This document shows positions 1 through 11,146 of a DNA stretch of 64,000 nucleotides, piece after piece. Position numbers and translations under genes: made by a program. A model generated the notes under the pieces. That model saw nothing but the letters and a program-made list of their open reading frames with translations, did not search any database and had not been told where the DNA came from. Each line of letters opens with the position of its first letter. Position 1 is the first letter of the stretch. The DNA is from Urophycis tenuis (Eukaryota; Chordata; Actinopteri; Gadiformes; Phycidae): assembly GCA_036785325.1 (NCBI GenBank), contig JAXIVH010000038.1, forward strand, positions 451,501 through 515,500, in the 5' to 3' direction.

Positions 1-178
1 GGTATTGGGTTTAAACTTTTTTAGGAGTGATCATTTGTTGAGGTAACGTTGAGGTAAGTAAAGGTAAGTAAAACACTTTTTAGGATACATTGTTTTGGTT
101 ATGGAGAGGAGGGGGCACATACTTACCCCCTGACCAGCACAAACCAGTTGTTAACACCGCTAGGTAGCCCTGGTTTGG

Positions 179-183
179 CCAAT
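179..183 (+). promoter_or_regulatory. CCAAT element, possible promoter of telomere-repeat transcript
   Basis: GGCCAATCAGGG contains a textbook CCAAT box and recurs in every A unit. It lies about 70 bp before a GC-rich minisatellite and about 500 bp before the TTAGGG block, so a plus-strand transcript would be G-rich and TERRA-like. No TATA box was identified. Promoter function is inference; a CCAAT pentamer alone is weak evidence. Confidence 0.2.
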
Positions 184-250
184 CAGGGCCGGAGCTTGGT
201 TCTTGTCCTCTGTTGGGTCCAGATGAACTAGCAGAAAACTGGGGTCACGA

Positions 251-432
251 AGGACCGAGGCCAGCCGTGACAAAGCACTGCCTCCACGGTCCCCCAATGC
301 AGCTATCCTCAGCGATGGGTGTCCAGACCTAGGAAAGACCAAGACCAGCCCCGACCAGCGGTGCCTTCCCAGTCGGTCCCAGGGTAGGAAAGGCCAAGGC
401 CAGCCGCGACTAAGCACTGCCTCCCTGGCCCC
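251..432 (+). repeat. GC-rich minisatellite, three diverged copies
   Basis: Three related segments begin at 251, 331 and 386. Each has the shape AGGAnnGnCCAnGnCCAGCC, then GAC and a TGCCTCC-like stretch. The second and third are 55 bp apart, and the first is separated by about 30 bp of unrelated sequence. The same trio is present in every A unit and underlies the long open minus-strand frame there. Confidence 0.75.
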
Positions 433-680
433 TCCAGGACCCCATGCCGAACAGCCTGTTAATAACAATTCCTGTGCCCCATACACCGCGCGACTACAGA
501 GATTGTGTAGGAAGTTGACCTTAGAGAAGACTCAATGGCTTACTTTCCTCACCCAAAACAACAATTTCTTGGGGTAGTCTATTCTCGCCGTAGGTACTTC
601 GGTAATGGGTTTTTTTGTGAAAAGTTTTCCGGATGAAATGCATGCTGGGTAATTGTCTTCTTCCTCCAATATGTCAAGTG

Positions 681-1614
681 TAGGTTAAGGTTAGGGTAGA
701 TTTAGGGGTAGAGTTAGCAGTTAACCTTAACGTTAGGTTTGAAGTAAATGGGAGGGGTTGCGGTTAGGGTTAAGGTTAGGGCTGAGGTTAGGGTTAGGTA
801 TAAGGTTACGGTTTAGGGTTAAGGTTAGGGTTAAGGTTAGGGTTACGGTTAGGGCTAAGGTTAGGGCTAAGGTTAGAGTAAGGGTTAGGGTTAGCGTTAC
901 GGTTAGGGTAAGGTTAGGGTTAGGGTTAGAGGTTAGGGGTTAGGGGTTAGGGTTAAGATGAGGGCTGAGGTTAGGGTTAAGGTTAGGGCTGAGGTTAGGG
1001 TTAGGTTTAAGGTTAGGGATAAGGTTAGGGTTGGGGTTACGGCTGAGATTGGGGTTAAGGTTAGGGTTGAGGTTAGGGTTAGTGTTATGGATAAGGTTAG
1101 GTTAAGTGTTAGGGCCAAGGTTAGGGTTAAGGTTATGGTTAAGATTAGGGTTAGGGCTAGAATTAGGGTTAGGGCTAAGGTTAGGGTTAGGGTTATGGCT
1201 GAGGTTAGGGTTAAGGTTAGGTTTGAGGTTAGGGTTAAGGTTAGGGCCAAGGTTAGGGCTAGGGTTAAGGTTAGGGTTAGGGCTAAGGTTAGGATTAGGG
1301 TTATGGCTGAGGCTAGGGTTAGGGCTAAAGTTAGGGCAAAGGTTAGAGTTAGGGTTAGCGTTAGAGTTAGGGTAGGGTTAGTGTTGGAGGTTAGGGTAGG
1401 CTTAGGGTTAGAGTTAGAGTAGGGGTTAGGGTTAGAGTTAGAGTAGGGGTTAGGGTTAGTGTTAAGGCTAAGGTTAGGGGTTGAGGTTAGTGTTAAGATT
1501 AGGGCCAAGGTAAGGGTTAGTGTTAGGGTTGAGTTAGGGTTAGGGCTAAGGTTAGGCCTATGGTTAGGGTTGGGGTTGAGGTTATCCCTAGGGTTAGAGT
1601 TAGAGCTAGAGATT
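681..1614 (+). repeat. Degenerate interstitial telomere repeat, unit A1
   Basis: About 0.93 kb is made of TTAGGG interspersed with one-base variants such as TTAAGG, CTGAGG, TTAGAG, TTACGG and TTAGTG. The G-rich strand is always on +. Most motifs keep a six-base register, which yields artefactual Val/Arg and Leu/Gly frames on + and Leu/Thr frames on -. Exact runs longer than three TTAGGG are not seen, so this is old, mutated telomeric sequence and not a functional chromosome end. Confidence 0.93.
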
Positions 1615-1631
1615 GAGGAAGGTAGAGTCAA

Positions 1632-1662
1632 GGTGAGACAGTCTGTACGGACTGAACTCACC
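1632..1662. other. Inverted repeat at right edge of telomeric block
   Basis: GGTGAG (1632-1637) pairs with CTCACC (1657-1662), and CAGTC (1639-1643) pairs with GACTG (1650-1654), around a TGTACG loop. This gives an interrupted hairpin just past the last telomere-like motif. It recurs in every A unit except A4 and A8, where the region is deleted, and the partial unit A6. Confidence 0.7.
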
Positions 1663-1700
1663 CCCGCCGGATCGGGCTAGTACACTCTATCTCCCCCAAC

Positions 1701-1720
1701 TCCCTCATTTCCATGAGGGA
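1701..1720. other. Perfect 8-bp hairpin
   Basis: TCCCTCAT and ATGAGGGA form a perfect stem around a TTCC loop. It lies in a polypurine/polypyrimidine-biased stretch. It is also present at the matching place in A2, A3, A5, A7, A9 and A10. Confidence 0.75.
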
Positions 1721-1792
1721 AGACAGGGGAGAAGAGATGGGAGGAGTATATATATTTAATATATTTTTTTTTAGTAAATAAATACATCGAGA

Positions 1793-2214
1793 GACTCACA
1801 GCTGGAGCGGGTTTTAATCTTTGTATTCAAGGTTGTTCCTCCTCTTTTGATTCCTCGCTGGTGGTGCGTCGTCTCCACCTAGTGGTCGTTTTGTGAAGAA
1901 GAGTTATAGAAATAGAAATAGAAATACTCTATTGTTCCCAGGTTGGGAAATTGCATTAATAGGTAAGTAATAATAATAATAACAATAATAATAGGTAATT
2001 GCAATAGTTGGTAAGGTAATCTATATTTAATTTATTTATTTATATTTGTATATTTATTTAGTCTATTTATTTATTCATTTTTGTTTATTTATTTATTTAG
2101 ATAAAGAGGATCACAGCTGGAGTGAGTTTTTAGTCTTTGTGTTAAAGGCTGGTTGCCTTCTTTTGATTCTTCAGTGGTGGTCCATCGCCTCCATCTAGTG
2201 GTCGTTTTGTGAAT
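1793..2214 (+). repeat. Nested tandem duplication inside the A unit (R1/R2, remnant R3)
   Basis: R1 (1793-1901) and R2 (2108-2214) share TCACAGCTGGAG near their start, TCTTTTGATTC in the middle and CTAGTGGTCGTTTTGTGAA at the end. Both follow an AT-rich ATTTA/TAAATA run. A third remnant at 2588-2613 keeps only the GTCACAGCTGGAGTGAGA start. The A unit therefore itself grew by duplication of a segment of about 315 bp. No transposon termini or target duplications were identified. Confidence 0.75.
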
Positions 2215-2785
2215 AACAGTTGGTAAGGTAATATAAATGGGTTGTGTAGAGAGCCCGTTCTTTCGATGGCCCTGGCTCGGTTAGGTTCGTTAGAGTTATC
2301 TCGATGACCCCCCCCCACCTCATCCAACGACTCGGTAGTTGAATAGGGGATCAAAGGCAGTTGCACTCGCCAATATCTAGTCATCCGCAGCTCTCTTTTC
2401 CCATATTACCAAGAATGAAGTAAAACGAAATGGTTATCTGTCTTGTTGTGATATAACTGCTGATTTGGAGATATAGACTTGTTTTTCCTTTTCCCAAAGG
2501 TTTTCTTTGTTCCAAGATGAAGGTCAATCTAGTTTGAGTGAAGGTACTTCCAATGCATTGGTATATTTACTTATTTGAATAAAGACGAGTCACAGCTGGA
2601 GTGAGACTTTTCTTTTCCATTTCTATTTTAGTATAAACGTGCTATCGAAATATTAGGACACGTCATCAGTAGTGGACCCTGGGATCATAGGGTGTTTCTG
2701 GCCATTGTCACTATACACCCTCACCCAAGGGAGGCCCCCCCGAGAGTGATCAATTCTCAAGGTGTGTCGTTTCCGAAATGGAATT

Positions 2786-5563
2786 GGTATTGGGTTTAAG
2801 CTTTTTTAGGAGTGATCATTTGTTGAGGTAACGTCGAGGTAAGTAAAGGTAAGTAAAACACTTTTTAGGATACATTGTTTTGGTTATGGAGAGGAGGGGG
2901 CACATACTTACCCCCTGACCAGCACAAACCAGTTGTTAACACCGCTAGGTAGCCCTGGTTTGGCCAATCAGGGCCGGAGCTTGGTTCTTGTCCTCTGTTG
3001 GGTCCAGATGAACTAGCAGAAAACTGGGGTCACGAAGGACCGAGGCCAGCCGTGACAAAGCACTGCCTCCACGGTCCCCCAATGCAGCTATCCTCAGCGA
3101 TGGGTGTCCAGACCTAGGAAAGACCAAGACCAGCCCCGACCAGCGGTGCCTTCCCAGTCGGTCCCAGGGTAGGAAAGGCCAAGGCCAGCCGCGACTAAGC
3201 ACTGCCTCCCTGGCCCCTCCAGGACCCCATGCCGAACAGCCTGTTAATAACAATTCCTGTGCCCCATACACCGCGCGACTACAGAGATTGTGTAGGAAGT
3301 TGACCTTAGAGAAGACTCAATGGCTTACTTTCCTCACCCAAAACAACAATTTCTTGGGGTAGTCTATTCTCGCCGTAGGTACTTCGGTAATGGGTTTTTT
3401 TGTGAAAAGTTTTCCGGATGAAATGCATGCTGGGTAATTGTCTTCTTCCTCCAATATGTCAAGTGTAGGTTAAGGTTAGGGTAGATTTAGGGGTAGAGTT
3501 AGCAGTTAACCTTAACGTTAGGTTTGAAGTAAATGGGAGGGGTTGCGGTTAGGGTTAAGGTTAGGGCTGAGGTTAGGGTTAGGTATAAGGTTACGGTTTA
3601 GGGTTAAGGTTAGGGTTAAGGTTAGGGTTACGGTTAGGGCTAAGGTTAGGGCTAAGGTTAGAGTAAGGGTTAGGGTTAGCGTTACGGTTAGGGTAAGGTT
3701 AGGGTTAGGGTTAGAGGTTAGGGGTTAGGGGTTAGGGTTAAGATGAGGGCTGAGGTTAGGGTTAAGGTTAGGGCTGAGGTTAGGGTTAGGTTTAAGGTTA
3801 GGGATAAGGTTAGGGTTGGGGTTACGGCTGAGATTGGGGTTAAGGTTAGGGTTGAGGTTAGGGTTAGTGTTATGGATAAGGTTAGGTTAAGTGTTAGGGC
3901 CAAGGTTAGGGTTAAGGTTATGGTTAAGATTAGGGTTAGGGCTAGAATTAGGGTTAGGGCTAAGGTTAGGGTTAGGGTTATGGCTGAGGTTAGGGTTAAG
4001 GTTAGGTTTGAGGTTAGGGTTAAGGTTAGGGCCAAGGTTAGGGTTAGGGTTAAGGTTAGGGTTAGGGCTAAGGTTAGGGTTAGGGTTATGGCTGAGGCTA
4101 GGGTTAGGGCGAAAGTTAGGGCAAAGGTTAGAGTTAGGGTTAGCGTTAGAGTTAGGGTAGGGTTAGTGTTGGAGGTTAGGGTAGGCTTAGGGTTAGAGTT
4201 AGAGTAGGGGTTAGGGTTAGAGTTAGAGTAGGGGTTAGGGTTAGTGTTAAGGCTAAGGTTAGGGGTTGAGGTTAGTGTTAAGATTAGGGCCAAGGTAAGG
4301 GTTAGTGTTAGGGTTGAGTTAGGGTTAGGGCTAAGGTTAGGCCTATGGTTAGGGTTGGGGTTGAGGTTATCCCTAGGGTTAGAGTTAGAGCTAGAGATTG
4401 AGGAAGGTAGAGTCAAGGTGAGACAGTCTGTACGGACTGAACTCACCCCCGCCGGATCGGGCTAGTACACTCTATCTCCCCCAACTCCCTCATTTCCATG
4501 AGGGAAGACAGGGGAGAAGAGATGGGAGGAGTATATATATTTAATATATTTTTTTTTAGTAAATAAATACATCGAGAGACTCACCGCTGGAGTGGGTTTT
4601 AATCTTTGTATTCAAGGTTGTTCCTCCTCTTTTGATTCCTCGCTGGTGGTGCGTCGTCTCCACCTAGTGGTCGTTTTGTGAAGAAGAGTTATAGAAATAG
4701 AAATAGAAATACTCTATTGTTCCCAGGTTGGGAAATTGCATTAATAGGTAAGTAATAATAATAATAATAGGTAATTGCAATAGTTGGTAAGGTAATCTAT
4801 ATTTAATTTATTTATTTATATTTGTATATTTATTTAGTCTATTTATTTATTCATTTTTGTTTATTTATTTATTTAGATAAAGAGGATCACAGCTGGAGTG
4901 AGTTTTTAGTCTTTGTGTTAAAGGCTGGTTGCCTTCTTTTGATTCTTCAGTGGTGGTCCATCGCCTCCATCTAGTGGTCGTTTTGTGAATAACAGTTGGT
5001 AAGGTAATATAAATGGGTTGTGTAGAGAGCCCGTTCTTTCGATGGCCCTGGCTCGGTTAGGTTCGTTAGAGTTATCTCGATGACCCCCCCCCCCACCTCA
5101 TCCAACGACTCGGTAGTTGAATAGGGGATCAAAGGCAGTTGCACTCGCCAATATCTAGTCATCCGCAGCTCTGTTTTCCCATATTACCAAGAATGAAGTA
5201 AAACGAAATGGTTATCTGTCTTGTTGTGATATAACCGCTGATTTGGAGATATAGACTTGTTTTTCCTTTTCCCAAAGGTTTTCTTTGTTCCAAGATGAAG
5301 GTCAATCTAGTTTGATTGAAGGTACTTCCAATGCATTGGTATATTTACTTATTTGAATAAAGACGAGTCACAGCTGGAGTGAGACTTTTCTTTTCCATTT
5401 CTATTTTAGTATAAACGTGCTATCGAAATATTAGGACACGTCATCAGTAGTGGACCCTGGGATCATAGGGTGTTTCTGGCCATTGTCACTATACACCCTC
5501 ACCCAAGGGAGGCCCCCCCGAGAGTGATCAATTCTCAAGGTGTGTCGTTTCCGAAATGGAATT
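2786..5563 (+). repeat. Family A unit 2
   Basis: Full-length copy (2778 bp), nearly identical to A1. It differs by a shorter AAT run (near 4749), a longer poly-C run (near 5084) and scattered single-base changes in the telomeric block. Confidence 0.95.
3466..4399 (+). repeat. Degenerate interstitial telomere repeat, unit A2
   Basis: TTAGGG-variant block, same length and order of variant motifs as in A1, G-rich strand on +. Confidence 0.93.
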
Positions 5564-8342
5564 GGTATTGGGTTTAAGCTTTTTTAGGAGTGATCATTTG
5601 TTGAGGTAACGTCGAGGTAAGTAAAGGTAAGTAAAACACTTTTTAGGATACATTGTTTTGGTTATGGAGAGGAGGGGGCACATACTTACCCCCTGACCAG
5701 CACAAACCAGTTGTTAACACCGCTAGGTAGCCCTGGTTTGGCCAATCAGGGCCGGAGCTTGGTTCTTGTCCTCTGTTGGGTCCAGATGAACTAGCAGAAA
5801 ACTGGAGTCACGAAGGACCGAGGCCAGCCGTGACAAAGCACTGCCTCCACGGTCCCCCAATGCAGCTATCCTCAGCGATGGGTGTCCAGACCTAGGAAAG
5901 ACCAAGACCAGCCCCGACCAGCGGTGCCTTCCCAGTCGGTCCCAGGGTAGGAAAGGCCAAGGCCAGCCGCGACTAAGCACTGCCTCCCTGGCCCCTCCAG
6001 GACCCCATGCCGAACAGCCTGTTAATAACAATTCCTGTGCCCCATACACCGCGCGACTACAGAGATTGTGTAGGAAGTTGACCTTAGAGAAGACTCAATG
6101 GCTTACTTTCCTCACCCAAAACAACAATTTCTTGGGGTAGTCTATTCTCGCCGTAGGTACTTCGGTAATGGGTTTTTTTGTGAAAAGTTTTCCGGATGAA
6201 ATGCATGCTGGGTAATTGTCTTCTTCCTCCAATATGTCAAGTGTAGGTTAAGGTTAGGGTAGATTTAGGGGTAGAGTTAGCAGTTAACCTTAACGTTAGG
6301 TTTGAAGTAAATGGGAGGGGTTGCGGTTAGGGTTAAGGTTAGGGCTGAGGTTAGGGTTAGGTATAAGGTTACGGTTTAGGGTTAAGGTTAGGGTTAAGGT
6401 TAGGGTTACGGTTAGGGCTAAGGTTAGGGCTAAGGTTAGAGTAAGGGTTAGGGTTAGCGTTACGGTTAGGGTAAGGTTAGGGTTAGGGTTAGAGGTTAGG
6501 GGTTAGGGTTAAGATGAGGGCTGAGGTTAGGGTTAAGGTTAGGGCTGAGGTTAGGGTTAGGTTAAAGGTTAGGGATAAGGTTAGGGTTGGGGTTACGGCT
6601 GAGATTGGGGTTAAGGTTAGGGTTGAGATTAGGGTTAGTGTTATGGATAAGGTTAGGTTAAGTGTTAGGGCCAAGGTTAGGGTTAAGGTTATGGTTAAGA
6701 TTAGGGTTAGGGCTAGAATTAGGGTTAGGGCTAAGGTTAGGGTTAGGGTTATGGCTGAGGTTAGGGTTAAGGTTAGGTTTGAGGTTAGTGTTAAGGTTAG
6801 GGCCAAGGTTAGGTTTAGGGTTAAGATTAGGGTTAGGGCTAAGGTTAGGGTTAGGGTTATGGCTGAGGCTAGGGTTAGGGCTAAAGTTAGGGCAAAGGTT
6901 AGAGTTAGGGTTAGCGTTAGAGTTAGGGTAGGGTTAGTGTTGGAGGTTAGGGTAGGCTTAGGGTTAGAGTTAGAGTAGGGGTTAGGGTTAGAGTTAGAGT
7001 AGGGGTTAGGGTTAGTGTTAAGGCTAAGGTTAGGGGTTGAGGTTAGTGTTAAGATTAGGGCCAAGGTAAGGGTTAGTGTTAGGGTTGAGTTAGGGTTAGG
7101 GCTAAGGTTAGGCCTATGGTTAGGGTTGGGGTTGAGGTTATCCCTAGGGTTAGAGTTAGAGCTAGAGATTGAGGAAGGTAGAGTCAAGGTGAGACAGTCT
7201 GTACGGACTGAACTCACCCCCGCCGGATCGGGCTAGTACACTCTATCTCCCCCAACTCCCTCATTTCCATGAGGGAAGACAGGGGAGAAGAGATGGGAGG
7301 AGTATATATATTTAATATATATTTTTTTAGTAAATAAATACATCGAGAGACTCACAGCTGGAGTGGGTTTTAATCTTTGTATTCAAGGTTGTTCCTCCTC
7401 TTTTGATTCCTCGCTGGTGGTGCGTCGTCTCCACCTAGTGGTCGTTTTGTGAAGAAGAGTTATAGAAATAGAAATAGAAATACTCTATTGTTCCCAGGTT
7501 GGGAAATTGCATTAATAGGTAAGTAATAATAATAATAACAATAATAATAGGTAATTGCAATAGTTGGTAAGGTAATCTATATTTAATTTATTTATTTATA
7601 TTTGTATATTTATTTAGTCTATTTATTTATTCATTTTTGTTTATTTATTTATTTAGATAAAGAGGATCACAGCTGGAGTGAGTTTTTAGTCTTTGTGTTA
7701 AAGGCTGGTTGCCTTCTTTTGATTCTTCAGTGGTGGTCCATCGCCTCCATCTAGTGGTCGTTTTGTGAATAACAGTTGGTAAGGTAATATAAATGAGTTG
7801 TGTAGAGAGCCCGTTCTTTCGATGGCCCTGGCTCGGTTAGGTTCGTTAGAGTTATCTCGATGACCCCCCCCCCACCTCATCCAACGACTCGGTAGCTGAA
7901 TAGGGGATCAAAGGCAGTTGTACTCGCCAATATCTAGTCATCCGCAGCTCTCTTTTCCCATATTACCAAGAATGAAGTAAAACGAAATGGTTATCTGTCT
8001 TGTTGTGATATAACCGCTGATTTGGAGATATAGACTTGTTTTTCCTTTTCCCAAAGGTTTTCTTTGTTCCAAGATGAAGGTCAATCTAGTTTGATTGAAG
8101 GTACTTCCAATGCATTGGTATATTTACTTATTTGAATAAAGACGAGTCACAGCTGGAGTGAGACTTTTCTTTTCCATTTCTATTTTAGTATAAACGTGCT
8201 ATCGAAATATTAGGACACGTCATCAGTAGTGGACCCTGGGATCATAGGGTGTTTCTGTCCATTGTCACTATACACCCTCACCCAAGGGAGGCCCCCCCGA
8301 GAGTGATCAATTCTCAAGGTGTGTCGTTTCCGAAATGGAATT
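5564..8342 (+). repeat. Family A unit 3
   Basis: Full-length copy (2779 bp). One 7-bp step of the GGTTAGG run is lost near 6500 and the AAT run is of the longer type. The rest matches A1. Confidence 0.95.
6244..7170 (+). repeat. Degenerate interstitial telomere repeat, unit A3
   Basis: TTAGGG-variant block, 7 bp shorter than in A1, G-rich strand on +. Confidence 0.93.
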
Positions 8343-10466
8343 GGTATTGGGTTTAAGCTTTTTTAGGAGTGATCATTTGTTGAGGTAACGTCGAGGTAAG
8401 TAAAGGTAAGTAAAACACTTTTTAGGATACATTGTTTTGGTTATGGAGAGGAGGGGGCACATACTTACCCCCTGACCAGCACAAACCAGTTGTTAACACC
8501 GCTAAGTAGCCCTGGTTTGGCCAATCAGGGCCGGAGCTTGGTTCTTGTCCTCTGTTGGGTCCAGATGAACTAGCAGAAAACTGGGGTCACGAAGGACCGA
8601 GGCCAGCCGTGACAAAGCACTGCCTCCACGGTCCCCCAATGCAGCTATCCTCAGCGATGGGTGTCCAGACCTAGGAAAGACCAAGACCAGCCCCGACCAG
8701 CGGTGCCTTCCCAGTCGGTCCCAGGGTAGGAAAGGCCAAGGCCAGCCGCGACTAAGCACTGCCTCCCTGGCCCCTCCAGGACCCCATGCCGAACAGCCTG
8801 TTAATAACAATTCCTGTGCCCCATACACCGCGCGACTACAGCGATTGTGTAGGGAGTTGACCTTAGAGAAGACTCAATGGCTTACTTTCCTCACCCAAAA
8901 CAACAATTTCTTGGGGTAGTCTATTCTCGCCGTAGGTACTTCGGTAATGGGTTTTTTTGTGAAAAGTTTTCCGGATGAAATGCATGCTGGGTAATTGTCT
9001 TCTTCCTCCAATATGTCAAGTGTAGGTTAAGGTTAGGGTAGATTTAGGGGTAGAGTTAGCAGTTAACCTTAACGTTAGGTTTGAAGTAAATGGGAGGGGT
9101 TGCGGTTAGGGTTGCGGTTAGGGCTGAGGTTAGGGTTAGGTATAAGGTTACGGTTTAGGGTTAAGGTTAGGGTTAAGGTTAGGGTTACGGTTAGGGCTAA
9201 GGTTAGGGCTAAGGTTAGAGTAAGGGTTAAGGTTAGCGTTACGGTTAGGGTAAGGTTAGGGTTAGGGTTAGAGGTTAGGGGTTAGGGGTTAGGGTTAAGA
9301 TGAGGGCTGAGGTTAGGGTTAAGGTTAGGGGTTAGGGGTTAGGGTTAAGATGAGGGCTGAGGTTAGGGTTAAGGTTAGGGCTGAGGTTAGGGTTAGGTTT
9401 AAGGTTATGGATAAGGTTAGGGTTGGGGTTACGGCTGAGATTGGGGTTAAGGTTAGGGTTGAGGTTAGGGTTAGTGTTATGGATAAGGTTAGGTTAAGTG
9501 TTAGGGCCAAGGTTAGGGTTAAGGTTATGGTTAAGATTAGGGTTAGGGCTAGAATTAGGGTTAGGGCTAAGGTTAGGGTTAGGGTTATGGCTGAGGTTAG
9601 GGTTAAGGTTAGATTTGAGGTTAGTGTTAAGGTTAGGGCCAAGGTTAGGGTTAGGGTTAAGGTTAGGGTTAGGGCTAAGGTTAGGGTTAGGGTTATGGCT
9701 GAGGCTAGGGTTAGGGCTAAAGTTAGGGCAAAGGTTAGAGTTAGGGTTAGCGTTAGAGTTAGGGTAGGGTTAGTGTTGGAGGTTAGGGTAGGCTTAGGGT
9801 TAGAGTTAGAGTAGGGGTTAGGGTTAGAGTTAGAGTAGGGGTTAGGGTTAGTGTTAAGGCTAAGGTTAGGGGTTGAGGTTAGTGTTAAGATTAGGGCCAA
9901 GGTAAGGGTTAGTGTTAGGGTTGAGTTCGGGTTAGGGCTAAGGTTAGGCCTATGGTTAGGGTTGGGTTCGTTAGAGTTATCTCGATGACCCCCCCCCACC
10001 TCATCCAACGACTCGGTAGTTGAATAGGGGATCAAAGGCAGTTGCACTCGCCAATATCTAGTCATCCGCAGCTCTCTTTTCCCATATTACCAAGAATGAA
10101 GTAAAACGAAATGGTTATCTGTCTTGTTGTGATATAACCGCTGATTTGGAGATATAGACTTGTTTTTCCTTTTCCCAAAGGTTTTCTTTGTTCCAAGATG
10201 GAGGTCAATCTAGTTTGATTGAAGGTACTTCCAATGCATTGGTATATTTACTTATTTGAATAAAGACGAGTCACAGCTGGAGTGAGACTTTTCTTTTCCA
10301 TTTCTATTTTAGTATAAACGTGCTATCGAAATATTAGGACACGTCATCAGTAGTGGACCCTGGGATCATAGGGTGTTTCTGGCCATTGTCACTATACACC
10401 CTCACCCAAGGGAGGCCCACCCGAGAGTGATCAATTCTCAAGGTGTGTCGTTTCCGAAATGGAATT
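8343..10466 (+). repeat. Family A unit 4, internally deleted short form
   Basis: Only 2124 bp. Sequence jumps from the late telomeric block (GGTTAGGGTTGGG, near 9966) straight to TTCGTTAGAGTTATC. This removes roughly 710 bp: the end of the telomeric block, both hairpins and the R1/R2 region. It also carries a private tandem duplication of about 50 bp near 9281-9350. Unit A8 has the same deletion junction but not the duplication. Confidence 0.92.
9023..9966 (+). repeat. Degenerate interstitial telomere repeat, unit A4
   Basis: TTAGGG-variant block, truncated on the right by the internal deletion and lengthened by a 50-bp duplication near 9281-9350. Confidence 0.92.
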
Positions 10467-11146
10467 GGTATTGGGTTTAAGCTTTTTTAGGAGTGATCAT
10501 TTGTTGAGGTAACGTCGAGGTAAGTAAAGGTAAGTAAAACACTTTTTAGGATACATTGTTTTGGTTATGGAGAGGAGGGGGCACATACTTACCCCCTGAC
10601 CAGCACAAACCAGTTGTTAACACCGCTAGGTAGCCCTGGTTTGGCCAATCAGGGCCGGAGCTTGGTTCTTGTCCTCTGTTGGGTCCAGATGAACTAGCAG
10701 AAAACTGGGGTCACGAAGGACCGAGGCCAGCCGTGACAAAGCACTGCCTCCACGGTCCCCCAATGCAGCTATCCTCAGCGATGGGTGTCCAGACCTAGGA
10801 AAGACCAAGACCAGCCCCGACCAGCGGTGCCTTCCCAGTCGGTCCCAGGGTAGGAAAGGCCAAGGCCAGCCGCGACTAAGCACTGCCTCCCTGGCCCCTC
10901 CAGGACCCCATGCCGAACAGCCTGTTAATAACAATTCCTGTGCCCCATACACCGCGCGACTACAGAGATTGTGTAGGAAGTTGACCTTAGAGAAGACTCA
11001 ATGGCTTACTTTCCTCACCCAAAACAACAATTTCTTGGGGTAGTCTATTCTCGCCGTAGGTACTTCGGTAATGGGTTTTTTTGTGAAAAGTTTTCCGGAT
11101 GAAATGCATGCTGGGTAATTGTCTTCTTCCTCCAATATGTCAAGTG

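Larger units (their letters stand above)
1..2785 (+). repeat. Family A unit 1 (about 2.78 kb telomere-containing satellite)
   Basis: This is the reference copy of a unit repeated head-to-tail with starts at 1, 2786, 5564, 8343, 10467, 45889, 48675, 50748 and 53505. In order it holds: an AT-balanced leader (1-140); a GC-rich segment (about 140-480) with a CCAAT element and a triplicated minisatellite; a unique stretch (480-680); degenerate TTAGGG repeat (681-1614); two hairpins (1632-1720); an AT-rich tail with an AAT microsatellite near 1968-1993, TTTA-rich runs at 2029-2098 and two related segments (1793-2214); a poly-C run near 2307; and an inverted repeat (2689-2695 with 2715-2721). A 108-codon minus-strand frame (160-486) and low-complexity frames in all phases recur in every copy. 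They drift with the DNA and show no coding signature, so they are not called as genes. The true left edge may lie outside the window. Confidence 0.95.

Noticed and set aside
160..486. 108-codon minus-strand open frame repeated in every A unit
   Set aside because: Its conservation equals that of surrounding non-coding repeat, it lies on a GC-rich minisatellite that suppresses stops, and it has no recognised domain. Changes between copies (for example Arg to Leu in A8/A9) show no coding bias.
640..656. ATGCATGCTGGGTAATTGT as a ZNF143-type promoter element
   Set aside because: Its reverse complement is only partly similar to the known motif and has mismatches in the core. It is too weak to annotate without a matrix score.
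933..1661. Long Leu/Thr-rich minus frame and Val/Arg or Leu/Gly plus frames
   Set aside because: These are direct translations of degenerate TTAGGG repeat; a six-base period keeps frames open in several phases. They are not proteins.
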